In this document: positions 52,973 to 61,215 of the stretch, one piece after another
Layout: the number at the start of each line of letters is the position of its first letter
How positions within the stretch are numbered: the stretch's first letter is position 1
NCBI GenBank assembly: GCA_040905185.1
Contig: JBBDRZ010000007.1
Span: forward strand, 186,001 to 250,000
Direction: 5' to 3'
DNA: 64,000 nucleotides
Source: DASTEQ01 sp040905185
GTDB taxonomy: Bacteria; Chloroflexota; Limnocylindria; QHBO01
Program-made: the position numbers and the translations under genes
The notes under the pieces: generated by a model
Told to the model about the DNA's origin: nothing
What the model saw: only the letters and a program-made list of their open reading frames with translations
Databases searched by the model: none

Positions 52973-53488
52973 ATGACTGGACCGCCACCGGTCGAGACGG
53001 GCAACGAACCGATCCCGCCCTGGATGGTGGGGTTCGGGGCAACGGTCCTGCTGCTGGGCGTCGTATCACTCGCCTTCAACCTCGAAGGCGCCAATCCGGA
53101 CCTGGTTGGGCCTGGACCCAGCGGTCCGCCGGCCAGCGGGCCGCCGCCGAGTGGTGCGCCGCCGAGTGGTGCGCCGCCCAGTGGCGGCACGGCGGACGCA
53201 GTGACGCTCATCGAGCGCTCGCAGTGCCAGGCCTGCCACGGTGCCGACCTGTCCGGCCAGGGGATATTCCCCAGCCTCCACGGCATAGCGGCCGGACCCA
53301 AGAGCGACAACCTCCGGCAGCTCGCTGCGGATTTCCCCGAAACCTGGCCCAACCTGTGGATCGACGGCAGCGGGCCCGAAGTCGCCGGGTTGGACCGGGG
53401 CGGCATGCCGGTCTTCGGCGGGCCCGACGGGAGCCTCACCCCCGACGAGATCGCGACCATCGTCGAGTACCTGTTGACCCTCGAATGA
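52973..53488 (+). CDS. Membrane-anchored monoheme cytochrome c with repeat linker
   Basis: 171 residues from ATG 52973: N-terminal anchor helix, a Gly/Pro/Ser/Ala linker (about 45-70) built from GPPxSG and GAPPSG units, then a cytochrome c domain with C85-Q-A-C-H89 and a probable Met ligand in GGMPVFGG. Likely electron partner of the upstream oxidase-like protein. The stop overlaps the hydrate epimerase gene. Confidence 0.88.
   Translation: MTGPPPVETGNEPIPPWMVGFGATVLLLGVVSLAFNLEGANPDLVGPGPSGPPASGPPPSGAPPSGAPPSGGTADAVTLIERSQCQACHGADLSGQGIFPSLHGIAAGPKSDNLRQLAADFPETWPNLWIDGSGPEVAGLDRGGMPVFGGPDGSLTPDEIATIVEYLLTLE
53144..53188 (+). repeat. 15-base tandem repeats in the cytochrome c linker
   Basis: CCGCCGAGTGGTGCG occurs at 53144-53158 and 53159-53173, followed by a degenerate third copy to 53188. 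The unit encodes a Pro-Pro-Ser-Gly-Ala linker repeat. Copy number could vary between strains. Confidence 0.75.
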
Positions 53489-54354
53489 CCGATCCGGGCG
53501 TTGGCACGCCCGGGGCCGACGCGCGCACCCGGTCGGTGCTGATCGGCGCGGCCGAGATGGCAGCCATTGACGAGGCGGCGCAGAAGCTGGGCCTGACCCA
53601 GGACGCCCTCATGGAATCCGCCGGCGCCACGGTGGCCGAGGTCGCCTTCACCGAGCTCGTGCGCCTGGCCGAGCCGGTCGTGGGCCCCGGTGGTCCGCTG
53701 ACCGAGCGGCTGCTCAGCGTCGTGCTGTGTGGGACGGGGAACAACGGCGGGGATGGATTCGTGGTGGCTCGACGCCTGGCGGCGGCCGGGCAGCAGGTGA
53801 TCGCGGTCCTGGTCGGGGAGGCCGGCAAGATCGCCGGGCCGGCCGCGGCCCACAACTGGGCGGTCCTCCAGGCCATGGCTGCGGCCGGCTCGCTCCAGGT
53901 GTTCATCGCGCCCAGCGCCGAGTTGCTGGTCAGCCTGCGCGCCCGCCTCTCCGGGGCGTCGCTGCTCGTCGACGCCCTGCTGGGGAGCGGCGCCGCAGGC
54001 CCGCTCCGGGAGCCGATCGCCAGCGCGGTCCAGCTGATGAACGCCATTCGGACTCACGCCGCGGCGGCCGGCCGGCCGTGCCGGGTGCTGGCGGTGGACA
54101 CGCCAACTCTGATCGGGTTGACCGGCGGCGAGCAGTCCGACCCGGTGGTCGCCGCCGACCTGACCGTCACCTTTCATCGGGCCAAGGCGGGCTTCGCGCT
54201 CGATCCCGAAGCCCGGCGCCTGGCCGGCCGCTACCTGGTGGCTCCGATCGGGATCCCGGTCGAGGCTGAGGCGGGAATCGTGCCCGCCGACGGGGAGTTC
54301 CCGACGGGCCGCATCACCGAGGTGACCTGGCAGGAACCCTCCGGAGTGGCCTGA
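53485..54354 (+). CDS. nnrE: NAD(P)H-hydrate epimerase (YjeF N-terminal domain)
   Basis: 289 residues from ATG 53485 (ATGA overlap). YjeF-N motifs: AAEMAAIDEAA, SAGATVAEVA, LCGTGNNGGDGFVVARRL and VDALLGSGAAGPL. Repairs damaged NAD(P)H by interconverting hydrate epimers. The usual AxDxPSG motif before the potassium site reads AVDTPTLIGL, weaker than in family members. The dehydratase domain often fused to it is absent here. Its link to the cytochrome operon is only positional. Confidence 0.87.
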   Translation: MTDPGVGTPGADARTRSVLIGAAEMAAIDEAAQKLGLTQDALMESAGATVAEVAFTELVRLAEPVVGPGGPLTERLLSVVLCGTGNNGGDGFVVARRLAAAGQQVIAVLVGEAGKIAGPAAAHNWAVLQAMAAAGSLQVFIAPSAELLVSLRARLSGASLLVDALLGSGAAGPLREPIASAVQLMNAIRTHAAAAGRPCRVLAVDTPTLIGLTGGEQSDPVVAADLTVTFHRAKAGFALDPEARRLAGRYLVAPIGIPVEAEAGIVPADGEFPTGRITEVTWQEPSGVA

Positions 54355-54361
54355 GGCCCGC

Positions 54362-54381
54362 GGCGCGCGGTGGGGCGCGCC
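54362..54381. terminator. Hairpin between convergent nnrE and pyrE
   Basis: GGCGCGC and GCGCGCC form a seven-base all-GC stem with a GGTGGG loop in the 28-base gap between two convergent genes. No T-run. Confidence 0.5.
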
Positions 54382-54382
54382 C

Positions 54383-55012
54383 TCACGGCAATCCGCTGCT
54401 CCCCGGGGTCTCGAGCCAGTCCCCGGCGTCGCACAGCGGGCAATACCGCGGCTGCCAGGCAGCGATCTCGATCCGACCCACGGCCAGCACCGGGACGCCG
54501 ATCTCGACCGGCTCCGATGACCGGTCGACCATGACCACGGCCGCGGACGCCCTCCCCCCGGCGCGTTCCACCGCGTCAGCAGTCTCCCGGAGGGATGAGC
54601 CGGTGGTCAGGATGTCGTCGACGAGGACCACGGTGTCGCCGCGGCTGACCTCGAACCCCCGCCGCAGCTCCCGGCCACTGCCCAGACCGACCGGTTCGGC
54701 GAACAGGCCCCGCACCTCCCAGCCCAGGAGGGCCGACAGGTGTCGAGCTGTTTCGAAGGCCAACAGGACGCCACCGGTGGTCGGGCCCACCACCACGTTC
54801 GGCGCCTCGCGGATGATTTTCACGGCCATCCGGCGGCAGAGCTCCGACGCCAGGGTGGGATACTGGAGCACGAGGAACTTCTCCAGGTAGCGAGGGGAGT
54901 GGAGTCCACTTTTCAGGCGGAAATGACCCTCCCGCAGGGCGCCCGCATCGCGGAAGAGGTCCTCGACCGAGGCCGTGGCGAGGTCGGTCGGGAGCGGGAC
55001 ACCGCGAGCCAT
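54383..55012 (-). CDS. pyrE: Orotate phosphoribosyltransferase
   Basis: 209 residues from ATG 55012, with GGGAGG nine bases before it. PRPP-binding signature VVLVDDILTTGSS, plus GHFRLKSGLHSPRYLEKF at the N-terminus and VVGPTTGGVLLA. It makes orotidine 5'-phosphate. The C-terminus has a RYCPLCDAG motif that might bind zinc; this is seen in some long PyrE forms. Last gene of the pyrimidine operon. Confidence 0.94.
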   Translation of the reverse strand: MARGVPLPTDLATASVEDLFRDAGALREGHFRLKSGLHSPRYLEKFLVLQYPTLASELCRRMAVKIIREAPNVVVGPTTGGVLLAFETARHLSALLGWEVRGLFAEPVGLGSGRELRRGFEVSRGDTVVLVDDILTTGSSLRETADAVERAGGRASAAVVMVDRSSEPVEIGVPVLAVGRIEIAAWQPRYCPLCDAGDWLETPGSSGLP

Positions 55013-55038
55013 GGGTACCGCCTCCCTGTCCATTGTGC

Positions 55039-55860
55039 TCAGTCGTAGACGGCGCTGAAGTCGACCGCCGGGTAGCGCTCGGTGAGCGCTTCGGTGACCC
55101 ACTGGAGGACGTCGGCCGGGTCGTAGAACTCGGCCACCGTCTTGGCATCGGTCACGGTCAGGCCCTCGCGGTGGGCCTCGACCGGCTCGCCGCCACGCGG
55201 CGGCACATCGGCCAGGTTCAGGGTGGTCTCGAAGCGCCCGTCACCGCGCAGGACGAGCATGTCGTCCGCCTCGTCGAGGAGGACGATGTCCCCGGTCCGC
55301 CGCAGCGCATCCTCGCCGTTGCCCACGAACTCGCGCAGCAGGCTGGCCTGCTGCTCCTGGAGCTGGGACCGGTAGGCATCGGCAAGCTGCCACAACCGCT
55401 GGGCGGCAATCGTCTCCTGCTGCTCCGCCGGCAGCTCGGCCTGCCAGTCCTCCTCGGTTTCGGCCGGAGCGGCCTCCTCCTCGGACAGCTTGTCGGCCGG
55501 CGCCAGGTGGTCGAGCGGGTTCCGGGCGGCCTCCATCAGCCAGGCCAGGATGTCGGCGGCGTTGTACAGCTCGACCAGCTCGGAAATGGTGTCCACCTCC
55601 TGCTCCTGGTCGTACCACTCGCCGTCGGCCGGGTCCTGGTAGGTCAGGCGGGTCACCCACAGCTCGTCGACCGGGTGGTAGCGCAGGAAGTCCTGCTCGT
55701 CGTCGACCAGGGTCAGTGGACCGACCTCTCGCAACCGGTCGCGGTTGGCCTCCAGGAAGCGGCGCAGCTGCTCGGTGGCCTCCACGATGAAGTCGCGCCG
55801 CTCCAGCTCGGCTTCTTCGGCCAGCTCGCGGAGGGCGACCAGGCGGGGCGAGGTGGTCAT
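55039..55860 (-). CDS. Acidic hypothetical protein inside the pyr operon
   Basis: 273 residues, Glu/Asp-rich and largely helical. Repeated aromatic-acidic strand patterns occur (VDDEQDFLRYHPVDELWV, YDPADVLQWVTEAL), and the motif (Y)NAADILAWLMEA resembles the later FYDPADVLQWVTEA, suggesting an internal duplication. No signal peptide and no recognised family. Four-base overlap with the gene upstream and 26 bases before pyrE. Confidence 0.7.
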   Translation of the reverse strand: MTTSPRLVALRELAEEAELERRDFIVEATEQLRRFLEANRDRLREVGPLTLVDDEQDFLRYHPVDELWVTRLTYQDPADGEWYDQEQEVDTISELVELYNAADILAWLMEAARNPLDHLAPADKLSEEEAAPAETEEDWQAELPAEQQETIAAQRLWQLADAYRSQLQEQQASLLREFVGNGEDALRRTGDIVLLDEADDMLVLRGDGRFETTLNLADVPPRGGEPVEAHREGLTVTDAKTVAEFYDPADVLQWVTEALTERYPAVDFSAVYD

Positions 55861-56183
55861 GGCTTGTACACCAGGTCGGGGCCCATTCGCTCGCGCAGGA
55901 AGATGATGTGCTTGGTGTCCATGATCGACTCCGCGACCCGGTGACCCCACCGCCGGGTGCCTGGATCGGCATACAGGGCGTCGAGGACCGCGTAATTGGG
56001 CAGGTCCAGGATGACGACGTTGTTCCACTCGGACCCTTCGGTCACGTTGAACCAGCCGATGAACCGAATTCCGTAGCGGGCCTCGTACTCGCGGGCCTGC
56101 TTCGGAAACCGGGTCCGCATCCCCCACTTGAAGATCGTGTCGCGGCCCTTGCGGACGTTGAAGAAGGTGACCATCAGGGGCAC
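55857..56183 (-). CDS. Hypothetical protein, possible ferredoxin-like alpha-beta fold
   Basis: 108 residues. MVTFFNVRKGRDTIFKW at the start and YGIRFIGWFNVTEGSEWNNVVILDLPNYAVLDAL in the middle (split by helices) show a beta-alpha-beta pattern like dimeric alpha-beta barrel or NIPSNAP-type proteins. Strong aromatic content. Overlaps the downstream acidic protein gene by four bases. Function unknown; position inside the pyr operon is the main clue. Confidence 0.7.
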   Translation of the reverse strand: MPLMVTFFNVRKGRDTIFKWGMRTRFPKQAREYEARYGIRFIGWFNVTEGSEWNNVVILDLPNYAVLDALYADPGTRRWGHRVAESIMDTKHIIFLRERMGPDLVYKP

Positions 56184-56195
56184 GGGGCGCTGCTC

Positions 56196-56564
56196 CTAGC
56201 TCTGGTCGCTGGGCGGGTCAGTGGGCTGGCTGTCGGATGGAGGGGCATCAGTATCTGTTGCATCGCTCTCGATTGTCAGGGGCGGGGCGGTCGCACCGTA
56301 CGTCCGTCCGCGCCCCGTGCGACGCGCGGCGAAGAAGACGCGGAGCAGGAAGACCGAGGTCATGCTGATGAAGAACAGCAGGATGATGGCGATGACCAGC
56401 ATCGCGGTCAGCAGCCAGACGGGCCAGCTCAGGCTGAAGACCCCGATCGGGATGAACAGCAGGATGAGCGCGAACAGCACCGCCTGGACGGTGAAGCAGC
56501 CCAGCCCGGGGCCCTCGTTCGGGTCGAGCTCCTCGTTCATGCGGATGCTCATGCGGCCCCGCAT
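56196..56564 (-). CDS. Small two-helix membrane protein in the pyr operon
   Basis: 122 residues: a hydrophilic start (MRGRMSIRMNEELDPNEGPG), two closely spaced helices (VQAVLFALILLFIPIGVFSL and LLTAMLVIAIILLFFISMTS) and a Thr/Asp/Ser/Pro-rich tail. Both termini are probably on the cytoplasmic side. Not recognised. It sits between pyrC and the two soluble unknowns. Confidence 0.65.
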   Translation of the reverse strand: MRGRMSIRMNEELDPNEGPGLGCFTVQAVLFALILLFIPIGVFSLSWPVWLLTAMLVIAIILLFFISMTSVFLLRVFFAARRTGRGRTYGATAPPLTIESDATDTDAPPSDSQPTDPPSDQS

Positions 56565-56585
56565 CGTGCCACAAGCGCGCGGGCT

Positions 56586-57974
56586 TCACTCCGAACCGAT
56601 CAGGCCGGCGTCGTACGTGATCCGCCCGGCAGCCACCGTCAGCCGAACGACGCCCGGCAGGTCCATGCCGAGCAGCGGGGTGTTGGCTGACCGGCTGGCC
56701 AGGGCCAAGCGCTCGACCCGCCAGCTGCGCTGGGGGTCGAAGACGACCAGCTCCGCGTTGGACCCGGCGGCCAGCGAGCGCGACTCACCGATGAGAGCGG
56801 CCGGGCGGGTTGACAGGGCAGCCAGGAGCGTCGACAGCTCCAGCTGACCGGCCGCGACGGCCGTCAGACCGATGCCCAGCGCCGTTTCCAGTCCGATCAG
56901 TCCTGGCGCGGCCTCGGCAAAGGGCACGGCCTTGCGCTCGGGTGGGTGGGGAGCGTGGTCGGTGGCGATAGCATCCACCGTCCCGTCGGCCACCGCGGCC
57001 AGCAGGGCCATCGCATCGTCGCGCGTGGGGAGGGGAGGATTCACGCGGCACGCCCCGTCGTAGGCGAGTGCCGGATCCAGACCGGCGGCAGCGCCCGAAT
57101 CAGGATCACGACCGTTCTCCCACGCGAAGTGGCGGTCTCCGGCGACCCACGCGTCGGTGAAGGCCAGATGATGCGGAGTCACGTCGCAGGTCACGCGCAC
57201 GCCGTTGGCGCGAGCGCGCCGGATGGGCTCCAGCCCCGCGGCGGTGCCCAGGTGCGTGAAGTGGATCCAGCCTCCGGTCTCGGCGGCCAGCGCCAGGTCG
57301 CGCTCGACGATGGCCAGCTCGGCGCTGGCCGGCCAGCCACCCAGACCCAGCCGGGTGGCGGTGAGCCCGCCCCGCATCAGGCCCCCCGACGCAAGGCTCG
57401 GCTCTTCGGCGTGCTCGACCAGCGGGAGGCGCAACGGCGCGAGGTGGGCGAGCGCCTGCCGGGCTACCGCCGCCGAAGCGACCGCGACTCCATCGTCGCT
57501 GAAGCCGATCGCCCCCGCGGCCGCCAGCGCCCCGTGGTCGGTCATCTCCTCCCCGGCCCGGCCGCGGGTGGCGGCGGCCACGACCCGAACTCGGGCAGCG
57601 GCGTGGGCGGCTTCGGCCAATAGGCCCCGCACCCGGAGCGCGTCGTCGAGCGGTGGATCGGTGCTCGGCATCGCGCACACCGTCGTGAAGCCGCCGTGTG
57701 CCGCAGCCCGCGTCCCGCTGGTGATGGTCTCGGCTCCCTCATCGCCCGGCGTGCGCAGGTGCGTGTGGAGGTCGCACAGTCCCGGAGCGGCCACCAGCCC
57801 GGCAGCATCGATGCGCGGGATGCCGGACGTCGCGTCGCCATTGCGGATCACGCCGTCCGCGACGACGAGGTCGCGGACGGCATCGGTATTCGTCGACGGG
57901 TCGATGACCCGCACGCCGGCCAGTGCGAAGGTGGCCGGGGGATCAGCCAGGGACCCGAATCGGTCCATCACCAT
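56586..57974 (-). CDS. pyrC: Dihydroorotase
   Basis: 462 residues, within the class I dihydroorotase/allantoinase size. Zinc motifs: DLHTHLRTPG, LVEHAEEPSL, IHFTHLGTA and TDHAPHPPE. Converts carbamoyl aspartate to dihydroorotate. It begins eight bases after the pyrB stop and the neighbours are pyrimidine genes, which favours dihydroorotase over allantoinase or hydantoinase. Confidence 0.93.
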   Translation of the reverse strand: MVMDRFGSLADPPATFALAGVRVIDPSTNTDAVRDLVVADGVIRNGDATSGIPRIDAAGLVAAPGLCDLHTHLRTPGDEGAETITSGTRAAAHGGFTTVCAMPSTDPPLDDALRVRGLLAEAAHAAARVRVVAAATRGRAGEEMTDHGALAAAGAIGFSDDGVAVASAAVARQALAHLAPLRLPLVEHAEEPSLASGGLMRGGLTATRLGLGGWPASAELAIVERDLALAAETGGWIHFTHLGTAAGLEPIRRARANGVRVTCDVTPHHLAFTDAWVAGDRHFAWENGRDPDSGAAAGLDPALAYDGACRVNPPLPTRDDAMALLAAVADGTVDAIATDHAPHPPERKAVPFAEAAPGLIGLETALGIGLTAVAAGQLELSTLLAALSTRPAALIGESRSLAAGSNAELVVFDPQRSWRVERLALASRSANTPLLGMDLPGVVRLTVAAGRITYDAGLIGSE

Positions 57975-57981
57975 CGGTCGA

Positions 57982-58929
57982 TCACCATCGGTCCAGCTCC
58001 GCCGCCAGCAGGGACAGGACCGCCATCCGGATGGGGACCCCGTTCTCGACCTGGCGCCCGATCAGGCTGCGGGGGTCGGCGGACAGCTCGGCCGTGATCT
58101 CGACCCCTTCGTTGGCCGGGCCCGGGTGCATGAGCCACGCGCCTGGGCATGCACGCTCCAGCCGCTCGGCGGTCAGCCCCCAGCGCGCGACGTACTCGGC
58201 GATCGACGGGACACCACTGCCCGCCGCCCGCTCGCGTTGGACCCGCAGCGCCATCACGGCATCAGCTCCGGTCAGCGCCGCGTCAAGGTCGGTGACGACG
58301 GACACGCCGGGCCAGCCCGCGAAGGGATTGACCCAGGCCGGCGGGCCGCTCAGGACCACCGAGGCGCCGAGCCGAACCAGGGCATGCAGATCCGACCGGG
58401 CGACCCGCGAATGGGCCGCGTCGCCCACGATCACGACCCGCGCACCCTCCAGCGAGCCCAGCGCCTCGCGCAGCGTGAGCGCGTCCAGGAGCGCCTGGGT
58501 GGGGTGGGCGTGAGTTCCGTCGCCGGCATTGAGGATGGCGGCCCGCTCCAGCGAGCGCGCGGCCAGGTACGGCGCTCCACTGGCCGGGTGGCGCAGCACG
58601 ACCATCCGGACCCCGGTCCGCTCCAGGGTCCGCAACGTGTCGATCAGCGACTCGCCCTTGGCCACGCTGCTGCCCGCCACCGACAGATCGGTGACCGTCG
58701 CCCCCAGTTCGCGCGCCGCCAGCTCGAAGCTGACCCGGGTCCGGGTCGAGGGCTCGTAGAAGGCCAGGCCCACCGCCATGCGGCGCAGGTTGTCGGGCAG
58801 CTCCCCGGCGGCCCGGCGGCCGCGCAGCTCGACGCCCAGGTCGAGAACCGCCTCCAGCTCCGCCCGCGACAGCTCGTCGACGTCGAGCAGGTGGCGCCGG
58901 GTCCAGGTCGAGATCCGGGTGGCAGTCAC
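57982..58929 (-). CDS. pyrB: Aspartate carbamoyltransferase catalytic subunit
   Basis: 315 residues. Carbamoyl-phosphate loop FYEPSTRTRVSFELAARELG, the 80s-loop GSSVAKGESLIDT, HPASGAPYLAA and GDAAHSRVARSD are intact. Makes carbamoyl aspartate, the first committed pyrimidine step. Overlaps pyrR by four bases. No pyrI regulatory subunit is nearby. Confidence 0.96.
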   Translation of the reverse strand: MTATRISTWTRRHLLDVDELSRAELEAVLDLGVELRGRRAAGELPDNLRRMAVGLAFYEPSTRTRVSFELAARELGATVTDLSVAGSSVAKGESLIDTLRTLERTGVRMVVLRHPASGAPYLAARSLERAAILNAGDGTHAHPTQALLDALTLREALGSLEGARVVIVGDAAHSRVARSDLHALVRLGASVVLSGPPAWVNPFAGWPGVSVVTDLDAALTGADAVMALRVQRERAAGSGVPSIAEYVARWGLTAERLERACPGAWLMHPGPANEGVEITAELSADPRSLIGRQVENGVPIRMAVLSLLAAELDRW

Positions 58930-59477
58930 GCCGGGGCTCCGTCGGACCGGGTCAGGACCACCTCGTCGACCCCATCGGTTTCGACCAGCCGGACGTGGAC
59001 CACCTCGTCCGCGCTGGTGGGCAGGTTCTTGCCCACGAAATCGGGCCGGATGGGCAGCTCCCGATGCCCGCGGTCGACCACCACCGCCAGGCGCACGGCT
59101 CGCGGGCGACCGTGATCGGTCAGGGCATCCAGGGCGGCTCGGATGGTGCGGCCGGTGAACAGGACGTCGTCCACCAGCACCACGGTCCGATCGGAGACGT
59201 CGGGACCGAGGTCGCTGCGCTTGACGATGGGGGCGTGGGCCAGGCGAGTCAGGTCGTCGCGGTAGAACGTGATGTCCAGCGACCCGACCGGCGGCCGGAC
59301 GTGCTCGTGCTCCTCGATGAGCCCCGCCAGCCGCTCGGCGAGGGGATGGCCGCGGGTCCGCAATCCGACCAGGACCAGGTCATCGGTGCCTTCGTGGCGC
59401 TCGACGATCTCGTGGGCAATCCGGGTCAGGGCCCGGCGCAGATCGTCGGCGTCGAAGATGCGGCGCTCGGAGGTCAT
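58926..59477 (-). CDS. pyrR: PyrR bifunctional regulator/uracil phosphoribosyltransferase
   Basis: 183 residues. PRPP loop RTVVLVDDVLFTGRTIRAALDAL and the N-terminal LRRALTRIAHEI helix are standard. PyrR binds pyr mRNA when UMP is abundant and represses the operon. A PyrR-binding hairpin lies directly before the ribosome-binding site of this gene, so the protein should repress its own translation and that of the operon. Confidence 0.95.
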   Translation of the reverse strand: MTSERRIFDADDLRRALTRIAHEIVERHEGTDDLVLVGLRTRGHPLAERLAGLIEEHEHVRPPVGSLDITFYRDDLTRLAHAPIVKRSDLGPDVSDRTVVLVDDVLFTGRTIRAALDALTDHGRPRAVRLAVVVDRGHRELPIRPDFVGKNLPTSADEVVHVRLVETDGVDEVVLTRSDGAPA

Positions 59478-59492
59478 GGGCTGTGCTCCTTG

Positions 59493-59510
59493 GCGGCCTC
59501 ACCGGACCGC
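59493..59510 (-). promoter_or_regulatory. PyrR-binding loop in the pyrR leader
   Basis: On the minus strand GCGG-TCCGGTGAGG-CCGC forms a hairpin whose loop matches the PyrR consensus UCCnGnGAGG. The Shine-Dalgarno AAGGAG (59491-59486) follows it directly, with the pyrR ATG at 59477. No room for an antiterminator/terminator pair exists, so translational repression of the type described in mycobacteria is expected. Confidence 0.8.
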
Positions 59511-59558
59511 GTTAAAGGGGCGTTTGGGGGACGGCCGGAGTATGACACCTGGCGACCC

Positions 59559-60536
59559 TCAACGGGGTGCGCGGGCCAGGTGCTCGCGGAGCACTTCCGC
59601 GGCGTACTCGGGCGCGGCCGGGTTGACGGCCAGCGCGGTGGCGCGCTCCAGGCCGGCGATGACTCGGAGCCGCGGATGGAGCTCCCAGTGCCAGTGGTAC
59701 GTCTGGTCCAGCCGCTCCCCGGCAGGCGCGGTGTGGAGGAAGAGGTTGTACGGCGGGTCGCCCAGCACCCCGAGCGCGCCGAGGGTGCGCTGAAGCGTGG
59801 CCCGGCAGGCACCCATGGCCTCATCGTCCAGACCGGTGAAGTCCGCCGCATGCTCGCGCGGGATGACCAGCAGCTCGAACGCCGAGCGGCTGGCGGCCGG
59901 AGCCACGACCACGAATCGCTCGTCGGCCAGCACGAGGCGCGCTCCGTTCTCCTCTTCGGCGGCCGCCATGGCGCACCACACGCAGGCTTGGCGGCTGATC
60001 ATGTGACGCGCGGCGCCGCCGATCTCCTCCGCCACCCGGTGCGGGATCTGGGGGATCGCATACAGCTCGAAGTTCAGGTGCTGGCTCCGCGATCCGGCCT
60101 GGCGGCCGTAGGACTGGAGGACCTGGACGTAGATCGGCTCGTCCGGCGGTCGGGCAGCGGCGCCCAGCTCCAGCATCCCGTCGCGCACGGCTCGCAGCAG
60201 CCGCTCGGCGAGATGCGGCTGCGCATCGGCGAACCGCTCGTGGTGGTCGCGCGGCCCGACCACGATCTCCCACGACCCGCGCGAGGCGGCCACCTCGGGG
60301 AGCATCGAAATCTGCGCCGGCGGTTCGCGCCCCGGCTCCACGATCTGGAACGCGTCCGGGCGCAGGGTTACCCGCCGGACGTCGTCGTCATCATCCTCCG
60401 GCGCCTCGTCGCAATGGCGGCAATGGGTCCCTTCCACCGGCGCGGCCTCGACCGTGAACGAGGCGTGCTCGAACGCCCGGTCGATGACGATCGCCGACCA
60501 CCAGCCCGTGACGGGGTCCCGGCGCAGCTCGAACAT
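59559..60536 (-). CDS. Galactose-1-phosphate uridylyltransferase-like protein with altered active site
   Basis: 325 residues, GalT length. Metal-site CRHCDE (39-44), an acidic DDDDD patch (48-52), SWEIVVGPRDHH, and the C-terminal YHWHWELHPRL strand match GalT. The active-site HPH(S/G)Q reads H153-L-N155-F-E, so the nucleophilic second histidine is replaced by Asn and the Gln by Glu. Uridylyl transfer by the usual covalent intermediate is unlikely. It may be a phosphorylase-like or inactive relative. Confidence 0.8.
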   Translation of the reverse strand: MFELRRDPVTGWWSAIVIDRAFEHASFTVEAAPVEGTHCRHCDEAPEDDDDDVRRVTLRPDAFQIVEPGREPPAQISMLPEVAASRGSWEIVVGPRDHHERFADAQPHLAERLLRAVRDGMLELGAAARPPDEPIYVQVLQSYGRQAGSRSQHLNFELYAIPQIPHRVAEEIGGAARHMISRQACVWCAMAAAEEENGARLVLADERFVVVAPAASRSAFELLVIPREHAADFTGLDDEAMGACRATLQRTLGALGVLGDPPYNLFLHTAPAGERLDQTYHWHWELHPRLRVIAGLERATALAVNPAAPEYAAEVLREHLARAPR

Positions 60537-60554
60537 TGCCGCGCAGCCCGGCGC

Positions 60555-61160
60555 TCAGCCGAGCTCGTTCAGCTCCCAGGATCGGCGACGGGACTGGGCA
60601 GCCCACTCCTCGCGCAGGAGCGACATGATCAGGACGTCATCGTGGCGCCCTTCAGCGAAATGGCGGTGCCGCAGTGTTCCCTCCAGCACGAACCCGGCCT
60701 TCTCGTAGGAGCGCCGACCACGGGCGTTCGGCGCGTAGACCTGGAGCTCGATTCGCTCGAGACGCAGCTGTCCGAACCCGAAATCGCAGATCGCGTGCAG
60801 GGCATCGGTGCCGTATCCCTTGTTCCACTCGCCCTTCTCGCCAATGCTGATCCCGAACTCGGCGTTGCCATTCACCAGGTCCAGGTTGTGCAGGCCGGCG
60901 GTGCCGATCGGCTCGTCATCGGCCAGGCGGCAGATGACGAAGTGGTAGGTGCTCTTGCCCTGCTCGGCCACCATTCCCTCGAACCAGTGCTCCTCCATCG
61001 GCAGGCTGAACGGAGCGCGGATACTCAGGTTGCGGGTCGTTTCGGCATCCGCGAACCAGCGGACAAATCGCTCCAGGTCGTCGCGCTCGGCGGGACGCAG
61101 ATAGACCAGCTCACCGCGGAGGGCGCGAAGGGGTCGATCTGAGGGGCGGTTGTCGGTCAT
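60555..61160 (-). CDS. GNAT-family N-acetyltransferase (RimJ/RimL-like)
   Basis: 201 residues from ATG 61160. RimJ/L-type pattern: LRPAERDDLERFVRWFAD, GTAGLHNLDLVNGNAEFGI, GKGEWNKGYGTDALHAI (CoA-binding, here EKGEWNKGYG) and NARGRRSYEKAGFVLEGTLR. Acetylates an amine on protein or small molecule; target unknown. Divergent from the OsmC gene across 55 bases. Confidence 0.9.
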   Translation of the reverse strand: MTDNRPSDRPLRALRGELVYLRPAERDDLERFVRWFADAETTRNLSIRAPFSLPMEEHWFEGMVAEQGKSTYHFVICRLADDEPIGTAGLHNLDLVNGNAEFGISIGEKGEWNKGYGTDALHAICDFGFGQLRLERIELQVYAPNARGRRSYEKAGFVLEGTLRHRHFAEGRHDDVLIMSLLREEWAAQSRRRSWELNELG

Positions 61161-61215
61161 CGGTCCATCCGCTGCGCTAGGCTTGCAGCCGAGGATACAA
61201 GGAGGACCGATACCG

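Noticed and set aside
53144..53188. Tandem repeats considered as a possible CRISPR or regulatory array
   Set aside because: Units are 15 bases, in frame and contiguous with no spacers; they encode a Pro/Gly/Ser/Ala protein linker.
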